In this document: in pieces, positions 1-6,361 of the stretch | How positions within the stretch are numbered: position 1 is the first letter of the stretch | How the letters are laid out: each line of letters begins with the position of its first letter | NCBI GenBank assembly: GCA_938038165.1 | Contig: CALHRB010000007.1 | Coordinates: 1 to 6,361, forward strand | Reading direction: 5' to 3' | From: Candidatus Kapaibacterium sp. | Lineage (GTDB): Bacteria > Bacteroidota > Ignavibacteria > Kapaibacteriales > UBA2268 | Length of the DNA stretch: 6,361 nucleotides | Program-made: the position numbers and the translations under genes | Notes under the pieces: model-generated | What the model saw: the letters and a program-made list of their open reading frames with translations, nothing else | The model's database searches: none | What the model was told of the DNA's origin: nothing

Positions 1-1974
1 TCAATTTCGCTAATTGAAGAATATAATACAAAAAAATTTTCTTTCGGAGAATTGAACTATTTCTACGAATCATTTTATCAAAATTTTACCCATTTGCAAT
101 CACTGAACGAAGAGATTTATAATCTTTATGTTAATTATCAGCAACTGAGAGCCATTCCCGAGTTTTTAGCCCTGAAAAATGAGACTGAAGATCCCAAAAT
201 AAAGGAATTTATTGAAAAAAATATTGATAAAAAAGGTCATCAAAGAATTCTACTTAATTACTTTGAAGTGGCAACCGAATCGTTGATAATGGATTTACTT
301 ACTTTGTTCTTTCTGAGCTCAGAGAACAAAGAACTTAAAGATATCCAAATTGGTGGTGAAAAAAAGACACTGACTTTAATTTTTGACAATTATGATCGTG
401 TTGCCGGAACGATCAACCACTGGATTTTTGATTATCTAATTGATTATTTTTTGAACAAAAAATTTTCTGATTTCATATCTTACACAATTAATTTCGAAAA
501 TTCTGATATCAGGGTTAGTGATTTACTTGATATAAATTTAATAATTTCAGGTAGATTTGTTACATCTGAATTTATCGAAAACTTAAAACCAGATTTTAAG
601 TCTTGTATTGAATTTGTTGAACTAAGCAAATTCGACGAAAAAAGCCTAAAAACATTTATTGAGAGAGAGTTTGAAGAGCTTCAATCGAAATGTGACGAAA
701 TTTTTGAATATTCAAAAGGATTCCCTTCCATTGTTTTTTTTATTGTAAATCATTATTCGAGGTTCAAAAGAATACCAGATAGAAACGAAATTCTGAATCA
801 TACCATAAATCAGATTTTTTTATATACTCCCGAGACTTTCAAGAAGTGGGTCGTATTAGCTTCATTCGTTGAAAAATTTGAAAAGATTTATTTCCGATGT
901 TTTGAGGACACCAAAGATGAAGTTGATACCTGTTTTGATTATCTTTATCACTTAACAGAATTCTTTATATGGAACAAAGAACAAATCGTATATGAAACAG
1001 ACCCTTTAATAGCTGGCTTCTTAAGAGATTATATTAAATATAACTTTCCACAATTATATGAGAATTATCAATCAATTTCTTATATTTATTCAAATTGTTT
1101 TGAAATAATTCAACCATATTCTTACGACGACATCAAAATTTTAAGAAGTCTTGCTTATTTGAATCAATTTGAACTAGAATTTACATTGAAAGAAATATAT
1201 CAAGATGATTATGAGAAAGTTCTGAAGTTTGTCAAAAAAAATAATGATTTATTTACTAAAAATAATCACATTTTTTGTTTAAAACAAGAAATAAAACATA
1301 AATTAGATGAACTGAACAAGTTAATTGATGGTGATAATTATAAATTTAAATCAGCAACAATAGAAAACATAAGAAAAAAATTAATTACTAAAGTCTTCGA
1401 AGAAAAACGTGAAAAAACGAACTTGATTAGCTCTTTGGAAACTGATATTAAAATAATAGAGGATTGCCTATCATCGGATAAAACAAATTACGAAAACACA
1501 CAAAAGAATTTTATTGATAAAGAAAACGAGTTGATTGAACTTAGAAAACAGCTCAATGTTTTTACGACAAATCGTTACTACACTAATTCAGGATTAAATT
1601 TCTTTTTTGCCATTATTATAACCTTGCTGTCATATTTTTTTCCCGAGATTTTTGGTTCATCCGAAAACCACAGTTCAATTTTCATGGTGCAATTGATCCT
1701 TTATTTTATTGTGATTGTTTTTGGTGTGCTTAGTCTTTATAATCTGTATCAAGGGCTTAAATTAGCTACCAAGAACAAGCAGAAATTCGATATTAACTCT
1801 AAACTTTTAAATGCCGAGCAAGAACGGGCAAACTTGCAGGAACAAATGACCAGGCTAAAAGAAAATCAAGAACTGAATAAAAATTTAGTAGCCGAAAAGA
1901 AAGAGCGATTAGAGCTTTTAAAAAAAAGACTGCTTGATATTAATAAATTTTTGAGTACCGAAAAATCAAATTAA
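1..1974 (+). CDS. STAND/AAA-like P-loop ATPase with coiled coils and a C-terminal membrane hairpin (5' partial)
   Basis: The reading frame is open from base 1 (657 codons to TAA at 1972-1974), so the gene begins upstream. The TTG at 52 is an unlikely start: GGAG lies only two bases before it, and the preceding 17 codons read as ordinary protein. Residues are counted from base 1. A Walker B-like strand with FDNYD is at about 122-132. A sensor-1-like strand LIISGR is at 180-185, and a GFP motif (the GxP/GLPL position of STAND ATPases) is at 240-242. A winged-helix-like region follows at about 270-350 and ends with the typical DPLIAGFLRDYI. A second, weaker one is at about 375-440. Then come a charged coiled coil (about 428-519), two hydrophobic helices (about 531-549 and 561-584) and a second coiled coil (about 589-649). 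No Walker A is visible, and by family layout it should lie just upstream of base 1. Lys, Asn, Ile and Phe are abundant. The motifs support a nucleotide-binding switch protein anchored in the inner membrane. The specific function is unknown, and the gene family was not recognised by name. Confidence 0.8.
   Translation, partial: SISLIEEYNTKKFSFGELNYFYESFYQNFTHLQSLNEEIYNLYVNYQQLRAIPEFLALKNETEDPKIKEFIEKNIDKKGHQRILLNYFEVATESLIMDLLTLFFLSSENKELKDIQIGGEKKTLTLIFDNYDRVAGTINHWIFDYLIDYFLNKKFSDFISYTINFENSDIRVSDLLDINLIISGRFVTSEFIENLKPDFKSCIEFVELSKFDEKSLKTFIEREFEELQSKCDEIFEYSKGFPSIVFFIVNHYSRFKRIPDRNEILNHTINQIFLYTPETFKKWVVLASFVEKFEKIYFRCFEDTKDEVDTCFDYLYHLTEFFIWNKEQIVYETDPLIAGFLRDYIKYNFPQLYENYQSISYIYSNCFEIIQPYSYDDIKILRSLAYLNQFELEFTLKEIYQDDYEKVLKFVKKNNDLFTKNNHIFCLKQEIKHKLDELNKLIDGDNYKFKSATIENIRKKLITKVFEEKREKTNLISSLETDIKIIEDCLSSDKTNYENTQKNFIDKENELIELRKQLNVFTTNRYYTNSGLNFFFAIIITLLSYFFPEIFGSSENHSSIFMVQLILYFIVIVFGVLSLYNLYQGLKLATKNKQKFDINSKLLNAEQERANLQEQMTRLKENQELNKNLVAEKKERLELLKKRLLDINKFLSTEKSN
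1591..1752 (+). other. Two-helix transmembrane hairpin between two coiled coils
   Basis: This segment of the ATPase-like gene encodes two strongly hydrophobic stretches. The first runs from LNFFFAIIIT to LSYFF and the second from FMVQLILYFIVIVFGVL onwards. They are joined by a short loop of about a dozen residues (PEIFGSSENHSS) that is acidic and rich in serine. Basic residues flank the outer ends: NRYY before the first helix, and a lysine-rich stretch (KLATKNKQK) after the second. The positive-inside rule then places both coiled coils, and hence the ATPase part, in the cytoplasm. This is read by eye from hydrophobicity. Confidence 0.75.
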
Positions 1975-1985
1975 GTTTTTAAATT

Positions 1986-2750
1986 TTACATTTCAAACGT
2001 TAAACCATCATAAGCTAAGAATATATTTGGTGGCAGGTTTGATTGGCATTCATCATACTTGATTTGATGAGCAATATGGGTTAAATAGGTTTTTTTAGAT
2101 CCTATCAATTTTGCGGCTTCGATGCTTTCCTCCAAATTAAAATGAGTAGTATGTTTAGTATAGCGAAGAGCATCGAGAACAAGAATATCAAGGTTCCGCA
2201 ATTTTGAAATGGATTCCGGAGGAACATAATTGGTATCGGTGCAGTAAGCGAAATTATTGATTCTGAAGCCCAAAACTTCGAGCTTTCCGTGCAATAGTTT
2301 TATTGGCTCGAACAGAATATCACCAATCTGGAATTTTTCCGAATTAATCAGATTAATATCAACAAGGGGAATGCCTCCTCCCAGTTGTTCAATTTCTTCA
2401 AAAGCATAGAAAAAAGTTCTTTTTAGCTTTGCTAACGTTATATCAGTCAAATAGATAGGTACAGATTTTTTTGAAGTATAATTGAACGCCCTAATGTCAT
2501 CAAATCCGCCAATATGATCAAAATGATGATGAGTAAATATCACCGCATCCAACTTCCTAACATTATATTTCAGCATCTGTTGGCGAAAGTCAGGAGATGT
2601 ATCAATAATGACAGTTGATTTTTCGGACTCAACCAGTAAAGAGGTTCTTAATCTTTTATCTCTTATGTCATCTGATGTACAAGTGGAACAGTTGCAACTG
2701 ATAGTCGGAACACCAGAAGAAGTTCCTGTGCCTAATAGAGTAAATTTCAT
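1986..2750 (-). CDS. PhnP-like metallo-beta-lactamase-fold phosphodiesterase
   Basis: The 254-residue protein is full length for the PhnP group of metallo-beta-lactamase-fold hydrolases, cytoplasmic enzymes that cleave phosphodiesters such as cyclic ribose phosphates. The metal site is complete: HHHFDH at 74-79 (His74, His76, Asp78, His79), His154 in LLHG, Asp172 in CTDTNY, and His225 in THIAH. The second, structural zinc site known from E. coli PhnP also seems to be present: Cys19, Cys21 and Cys24 near the N terminus, with His228 three residues after His225. The start ATG (2748-2750) is followed by the expected first strand, MKFTLLGTGTSSG. No strong Shine-Dalgarno precedes it. It lies 12 bases after lipA and is probably co-transcribed with it. 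No C-P lyase genes are nearby, so phosphonate catabolism is not supported here and the physiological substrate is unknown. The fold and metal chemistry are sure; the exact substrate is not. Confidence 0.9.
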   Translation of the reverse strand: MKFTLLGTGTSSGVPTISCNCSTCTSDDIRDKRLRTSLLVESEKSTVIIDTSPDFRQQMLKYNVRKLDAVIFTHHHFDHIGGFDDIRAFNYTSKKSVPIYLTDITLAKLKRTFFYAFEEIEQLGGGIPLVDINLINSEKFQIGDILFEPIKLLHGKLEVLGFRINNFAYCTDTNYVPPESISKLRNLDILVLDALRYTKHTTHFNLEESIEAAKLIGSKKTYLTHIAHQIKYDECQSNLPPNIFLAYDGLTFEM

Positions 2751-2762
2751 TTACTTGCAAAA

Positions 2763-3653
2763 TCAAATATGTTTTTCTGCATGATAAGAACTTCTGACAA
2801 GTGGTCCTGATTCAACGTGAGCAAATCCCATTTCAAGACCAATTCTTTTATATTCTGCAAACTCATCTGGGTGAACATATCTATCAACGGGCAAATGATC
2901 TTTGGTTGGCTGAAGGTATTGTCCTATGGTCATTATATCAATGTCAATTGCTCTTAAATCTTTCATAACATCAATAACTTCATCGAATTTTTCTCCAATT
3001 CCTACCATAATACCAGTTTTTGTCTTGAATCCTTTGAGCTTGGAATATTCTAAAACTTTTAACGACCTGTCGTATTTTGCTTGAGGTCTGACTCTGAGAT
3101 ATAGTCTTGGAACTGTTTCTATGTTGTGGTTCAAAATATCGGGTCTTGCGTCAAGAACTCTTTGCAAGCATTCAAGATCGCCCTTGAAATCAGGTATCAA
3201 AACCTCAATTGTAGTTTCCGGGTTTAATTCCCTGACTTTAATTATTGTTTGAGCCCAGATATAAGAGCCTTGATCAGGCAATTCATCGCGATTAACAGAG
3301 GTAATTACAGCATGCCTGACGCCCATTTGCTTAACAGACACTGCAACATTGAGTGGTTCATGGGGGTCATAGTCACCCGGACGCCCGGTTTTTATAGCAC
3401 AGAACCCACAGGAACGTGTACATGTATCTCCGAGAATAAGGAAAGTTGCAGTTCCGCTGTGCCAGCATTCTCCGATATTTGGACAGTGGGCTTCCTCACA
3501 AACAGTGTGAAGAGATTTGGACCTCATCATACTTTTAATTTTTGTGTAATTTTCGCCGGCAGGGGCTTTAACTTTTAACCAGTGTGGTCTGCTAACAGAT
3601 TTCTCGGAACTTTTGCCTTCATTATTATGAATAGGGTATTCGACTTTATGCAT
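2763..3653 (-). CDS. lipA: Lipoyl synthase LipA (radical SAM)
   Basis: LipA inserts two sulfur atoms at C6 and C8 of protein-bound octanoyl groups, making the lipoyl cofactor of pyruvate and 2-oxoglutarate dehydrogenases and of the glycine cleavage system. All signature elements are present in 296 residues. The auxiliary 4Fe-4S cluster cysteines are Cys52, Cys57 and Cys63 (CEEAHCPNIGEC, CX4CX5C). The radical SAM cluster cysteines are Cys78, Cys82 and Cys85 (CTRSCGFC, CX3CX2C). The C-terminal RSSY is at 287-290; its serine ligates the auxiliary cluster in the family. The TSV-RD loop reads TSVNRDELPDQGS, where DGG is more usual. The first 20 or so residues are a variable, polar leader. The start is ATG at 3651-3653, with an A/T-rich upstream region and no clear Shine-Dalgarno. 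It is 29 bases downstream of rpoD and 12 bases upstream of the PhnP-like gene. No lipB or lplA is visible. Confidence 0.97.
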   Translation of the reverse strand: MHKVEYPIHNNEGKSSEKSVSRPHWLKVKAPAGENYTKIKSMMRSKSLHTVCEEAHCPNIGECWHSGTATFLILGDTCTRSCGFCAIKTGRPGDYDPHEPLNVAVSVKQMGVRHAVITSVNRDELPDQGSYIWAQTIIKVRELNPETTIEVLIPDFKGDLECLQRVLDARPDILNHNIETVPRLYLRVRPQAKYDRSLKVLEYSKLKGFKTKTGIMVGIGEKFDEVIDVMKDLRAIDIDIMTIGQYLQPTKDHLPVDRYVHPDEFAEYKRIGLEMGFAHVESGPLVRSSYHAEKHI

Positions 3654-3682
3654 AAAAACTCAAAATTCTTTTAAAATATATT

Positions 3683-4543
3683 TTATCCAAGATAAGCCCG
3701 AAGAGCTTTGGAGCGAGAAGCATGACGAAGCCTTCTTATGGCTTTTTCCTTAATCTGCCTGACTCTTTCCCGAGTTAAATTGAATTTTTCTCCGATTTCT
3801 TCAAGTGTGAGGCAGGTACCATCCAGACCAAAATATAGTTTGATAACTTCTGATTCTCTTTGAGACAGAGTTGTTAAAACTTGTTGAACCTCAACTCTTA
3901 AGGACTCTCTAATAAGCTCGGCATCGGGTGGTGGTTGTTGTTCATTAGGTAGTATATCAAGCAATCTGTTGTCCTCGCCTTGAACGAAGGGAGCATCAAC
4001 AGAAAGATGCCTGCCAGAGATTTTTATGGTTTCGGCGATTTCGGGAACAGACATTTCGAGCTGTTCAGCCAATTCAGCAGCAGTGGGTTCTCTCTCGAAT
4101 TTTTGCTCGAGTTCGCTGAACTTTTTGCCGATTTTGTTTAATGCACCCACTCGATTTAGCGGCAGTCTAACTATTCTGGACTGTTCAGCAAGAGCTTGCA
4201 AAATAGATTGGCGAATCCACCAAACTGCATAAGAAATAAATTTAAATCCACGGGTTTCATCAAATCTTTTAGCAGCTTTAATCAAACCCAGATTGCCTTC
4301 GTTAATTAAGTCACCAAGAGATAAACCTTGATTCTGATATTGTTTCGCAACAGAAACTACAAATCTTAAATTTGCTTTTACAAGACGTTCAAGAGCTTTT
4401 GTACCTTCGAAGCCACCTTTTTTTATGACTTTTGCTAATTCAATTTCATCATCGGATTCAAGCAATTCTACTCGCCCGATTTCCTGAAGATATTTGTCCA
4501 GTGATTGACTTTCACGATTTGTGTATTGTTTCGTTATCCTCAT
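3683..4543 (-). CDS. rpoD: Primary RNA polymerase sigma factor (sigma-70, RpoD/SigA)
   Basis: This sigma factor directs RNA polymerase to housekeeping promoters. From the ATG at 4541-4543 the product is 286 residues. Region 1.2 (SLDKYLQEIGRVELL) is at about 15-28. Region 2 follows at about 53-125, with the core-binding segment NLRFVVSVAKQY, the GDLINEGNLGLIKAAKRFD stretch, and the -10-recognition/melting part around FISYAVWWIRQSI. Region 3 spans about 126-205. Region 4 (about 220-286) has a C-terminal helix-turn-helix, EEIGEKF then TRERVRQIKEKAIRRLR. Region 1.1 is absent and the linker is short, as is usual for primary sigma factors of Bacteroidota and relatives. The frame also has a TTG at 4553-4555 that would add MELC. 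I prefer the ATG because MRITKQ is the typical N terminus of this group and because GGA lies seven bases before it. Whether transcription starts in the 123-base gap after the protease gene is not evident. Confidence 0.97.
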   Translation of the reverse strand: MRITKQYTNRESQSLDKYLQEIGRVELLESDDEIELAKVIKKGGFEGTKALERLVKANLRFVVSVAKQYQNQGLSLGDLINEGNLGLIKAAKRFDETRGFKFISYAVWWIRQSILQALAEQSRIVRLPLNRVGALNKIGKKFSELEQKFEREPTAAELAEQLEMSVPEIAETIKISGRHLSVDAPFVQGEDNRLLDILPNEQQPPPDAELIRESLRVEVQQVLTTLSQRESEVIKLYFGLDGTCLTLEEIGEKFNLTRERVRQIKEKAIRRLRHASRSKALRAYLG

Positions 4544-4550
4544 ACACAAT

Positions 4551-4553
4551 TCC
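4551..4553 (-). promoter_or_regulatory. Putative ribosome binding site of rpoD
   Basis: On the minus strand, GGA lies seven bases before the ATG at 4541-4543, which is a normal Shine-Dalgarno spacing. It also lies inside the reading frame just after the alternative TTG at 4555, so it favours the ATG. The match is only three bases long, which makes it weak support on its own. Confidence 0.4.
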
Positions 4554-4606
4554 AAATGTTAATAAATACTTAAAAAAACTTTAAATTCAACGTTCGTTTT
4601 ATTTTT

Positions 4607-4633
4607 TTATTGTCATAGAGTTCTCGTCAATAA
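4607..4633. repeat. Imperfect inverted repeat upstream of rpoD
   Basis: TTATTGTC at 4607-4614 and GTCAATAA at 4626-4633 are inverted copies with one mismatch, separated by 11 bases. They lie in the 123-base gap between the protease gene and rpoD. On the minus strand the element is followed by A residues, not T residues, so it does not look like a terminator for the protease gene. The minus strand also carries TTGACG here, resembling a -35 box, but no good -10 box follows at the expected distance. It could be an operator or chance. Confidence 0.25.
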
Positions 4634-4666
4634 CAGAGAAATCATTCAAGAAAAGATTATACTTTG

Positions 4667-6304
4667 TTAGTTTTGAGTATAGTTTTTGATGTTGAGAATT
4701 TTGTTATAATTCTTTTTTTCTAATAAATTTATTGAGATTTTTAAAAAAATATCATCATTTAATTTTTCACGGAAAATTTTTTCTTCCGGAACAAATCTTG
4801 AAAGTAGCTCTTTTGAAAGAATTTTAATCAATTCAGCAGAATTCTCGGTAATAATATCCTTCCTGTCTTTTTTGATTTTATTTGTTATAGCCAATAGATC
4901 TTTTTTCAACTTTTTATTGATGTTTTCTTTTGAGGCAATTAAAGATAAAGAGTCTAACTTTGTTTCGAACTCGGACTGAAAATTATAATTGATCGAACTT
5001 AAGTAATCTCTGAATGATTTTAGCAATTTATCATGAGAAATATCAGGCATATTTTTATAATTGGATGAAAGTATGTTGGTAAATTTGAAAATTATATTTT
5101 TTCTAATTAAATCTGAAATAAACAGATTAGGTTCTTGAGCATTTATTATACTATCAGGAATGATCCCGTTTGACTCGAGCACAGGTCTGCCGTTTTTTGT
5201 GAAATAAACAGAATCGTAATGAAGGTTTAAACCTTTGTTGTTGCCTCTTTCAAAGCTCATTTTTTGAATGCAACGACCTGATGGAATATAGTATTTGGAA
5301 GTTGTTATTTTCAAAGCGGTATTATAGGGCATATTAAAAACCGATTGAACCAATCCTTTACCGAAAGACCTTTGACCGATCACGATGCCTCTATCCAGGT
5401 CTTGAATAGCACCAGCAACAATTTCGCTGGCACTTGCACTACCTTCGTTTATTATCACCGCCACAGGTATAACTGTATCAACAGGTTGAATAATTGTTTT
5501 GTATGTTTTTAGTTCTGATTCATTCCTGCCCCGAGTGGAAACAATGACATTATTTTGGGGGATGAAAATTTCGCAGGTACTGATTGCTGCTTCTAATAAT
5601 CCTCCCGGGTTGTCCCTTAAATCAAGGATTAATGCTTTCAAATTCTTGTTTTGCTTTAATTCATAAAGGGCAGTCCTGATTTCCTGATCTGTGAATCTTG
5701 AAAATCTATCTACTTTTATATATCCAATGCTGTCAGAGATAATAGTTGAAATCGAAACGTTTTTAACTTTTATTTCCTGACGTTCAATTCTAAATTGCAA
5801 AGTATCCTTGAGTCCATCACGAAGAACCTTTAAATCGAGATAAGTCCCGGGTTTTCCTTTTGTATATTTTCTGAATACATCTGATGTTTGGTTCAGTACA
5901 GTGGCAGTGTCAGCCATATAAATTCTGTCGCCTATTCTAAGTCCCGCTTTTTGACCGGAATAACCTTCCCTGACGCCGGTTACTGTTAGCATGCTGTCTA
6001 TAAAACTTATTGTAATCCCGATACCAACGTAAGAACCGTCAGTTATAATATCAATGTCGTCAGTTTCGGATTCTGTATAGAATGAAGTGTAGGGATCGAG
6101 TCCTTCGAGCATTCCCTGGATGCCGTATTGCATTAGTAATTCAGGATCAAGCTCCATTACATAATTTTCAGAGAGTTTCCGATATACTTCCCCGAAAATT
6201 TCGAATGATTTGTTTAGTTTCAGGTAATAATCGTCGCTTAACTTAGCATCTAAAATAATTGAATGTGCGATGAATAGTAGAATTATATATGTTAATCTTT
6301 TCAT
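4667..6304 (-). CDS. ctpA: C-terminal processing peptidase, S41 family (CtpA/Prc-like)
   Basis: This is a periplasmic serine protease that degrades or trims envelope proteins from their C termini. The 545-residue product begins with a signal peptide (MKR, then a hydrophobic run to about residue 18, with possible cleavage after LDA at 20). There is no lipobox cysteine. A helical N-terminal segment is followed by a PDZ domain (about 88-172) with the carboxylate-binding loop YVGIGITI and the GLRIGDRI turn. The S41 core (about 185-390) includes LILDLRDNPGG at 225-235, NEGSASASEI with catalytic Ser291, and SFGKGLVQ with Lys316 and Gln320. The Ser-Lys spacing of 25 and Lys-Gln spacing of 4 match E. 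coli Prc (Ser430, Lys455, Gln459), so the enzyme should be active. A Lys/Asn/Ile-rich helical tail (about 400-545) follows the core and is encoded by markedly more AT-rich DNA. The ATG lies three bases after a possible upstream stop codon. The substrate is unknown. Confidence 0.95.
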   Translation of the reverse strand: MKRLTYIILLFIAHSIILDAKLSDDYYLKLNKSFEIFGEVYRKLSENYVMELDPELLMQYGIQGMLEGLDPYTSFYTESETDDIDIITDGSYVGIGITISFIDSMLTVTGVREGYSGQKAGLRIGDRIYMADTATVLNQTSDVFRKYTKGKPGTYLDLKVLRDGLKDTLQFRIERQEIKVKNVSISTIISDSIGYIKVDRFSRFTDQEIRTALYELKQNKNLKALILDLRDNPGGLLEAAISTCEIFIPQNNVIVSTRGRNESELKTYKTIIQPVDTVIPVAVIINEGSASASEIVAGAIQDLDRGIVIGQRSFGKGLVQSVFNMPYNTALKITTSKYYIPSGRCIQKMSFERGNNKGLNLHYDSVYFTKNGRPVLESNGIIPDSIINAQEPNLFISDLIRKNIIFKFTNILSSNYKNMPDISHDKLLKSFRDYLSSINYNFQSEFETKLDSLSLIASKENINKKLKKDLLAITNKIKKDRKDIITENSAELIKILSKELLSRFVPEEKIFREKLNDDIFLKISINLLEKKNYNKILNIKNYTQN

Positions 6305-6307
6305 AAT

Positions 6308-6361
6308 TTAATTTTTTATTATCCAAAATGATCCAGGTTCACTATCCGGATATTCAGCTAA
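6308..6361 (-). CDS. Possible C-terminal end of an upstream gene (5' partial)
   Basis: The minus-strand frame from base 6361 is open for 17 codons (LAEYPDSEPGSFWIIKN) and ends with TAA at 6308-6310. That is three bases before the ATG of the S41 peptidase gene, the spacing expected of translationally coupled operon genes. Seventeen open codons can arise by chance, and the peptide matches no family I recognise. Another minus-strand frame holds a shorter open stretch that begins after a TAG and ends with a stop, which makes it less likely to be a gene tail. Confidence 0.35.
   Translation of the reverse strand, partial: LAEYPDSEPGSFWIIKN

Noticed and set aside
1..1974. Assignment of the ATPase-like gene to a named anti-phage system such as Avs
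   Set aside because: The P-loop and N-terminal effector are missing from the window, no tandem-repeat sensor is present, and no partner defence gene is visible. The motifs alone do not support a named system.
1947..1980. Stem ATTTTT/AAAAAT followed by a short T run as a terminator of the ATPase-like gene
   Set aside because: The six-pair stem has no G-C pair, lies inside the coding sequence, and is separated from the T run by nine bases.
3249..3578. Plus-strand open frame of 109 codons
   Set aside because: It lies wholly antisense inside lipA, which has complete family motifs. The translation resembles no protein and is rich in Cys, Ser and Thr from reversed codons.
3673..3684. Perfect 12-base palindrome AAAATATATTTT between rpoD and lipA
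   Set aside because: It is made only of A and T in a very AT-rich gap, overlaps the rpoD stop codon, and is too weak for a terminator. Chance is the simplest explanation.
4026..4232. Plus-strand open frame of 68 codons
   Set aside because: It is antisense to the well-conserved region 3 and part of region 2 of rpoD, with a low-complexity serine-rich translation. It is a shadow frame.
4570..4590. Possible promoter for rpoD with TTGAAT as -35 box (minus strand, 4585-4590)
   Set aside because: The hexamer at a 16-base spacing is TATTTA, with only three matches to TATAAT. In such AT-rich DNA this is not better than background, and no clear Bacteroidota-type TAnnTTTG box is present either.

Overview
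The window is AT-rich bacterial chromosomal DNA, and it points to the Bacteroidota/Chlorobiota (FCB) branch. The main reasons are a short primary sigma factor that lacks region 1.1 and starts MRITKQYTNRESQSLDKYLQ, a lipoyl synthase of the type seen in that group, and generally weak Shine-Dalgarno sequences. A Chlorobi/Ignavibacteria/Kapabacteria-like organism seems most likely to me. This is inferred from remembered family features, not from a search.

Layout: a plus-strand gene occupies 1-1974. It enters the window already open, so its true start lies upstream. It looks like the C-terminal part of a STAND/AAA-like P-loop ATPase. A Walker B strand, a sensor-1-like strand and a GxP motif are visible, followed by winged-helix-like domains, a long coiled coil, a two-helix membrane hairpin and a second coiled coil. 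It converges on four minus-strand genes with only 11 bases between the two stop codons.

The minus-strand block reads from right to left. A possible gene tail ends at 6308. It is followed by a C-terminal processing protease (S41, 4667-6304), the primary sigma factor RpoD (3683-4543), lipoyl synthase LipA (2763-3653) and a PhnP-like metallo-beta-lactamase-fold hydrolase (1986-2750). The gaps are 3, 123, 29 and 12 bases. rpoD-lipA-hydrolase therefore look like one transcription unit, and the protease may belong to it or to a preceding unit. These are mostly housekeeping functions: envelope proteolysis, general transcription and lipoate cofactor synthesis. No single shared pathway is evident.

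The least ordinary element is the truncated membrane-anchored STAND-like ATPase. Its N-terminal part, including any Walker A loop and effector domain, lies outside the window, so a role in defence or signalling cannot be assigned. I see no tRNA, rRNA, CRISPR array, insertion sequence or convincing rho-independent terminator. No stretch over 300 bases lacks a gene.
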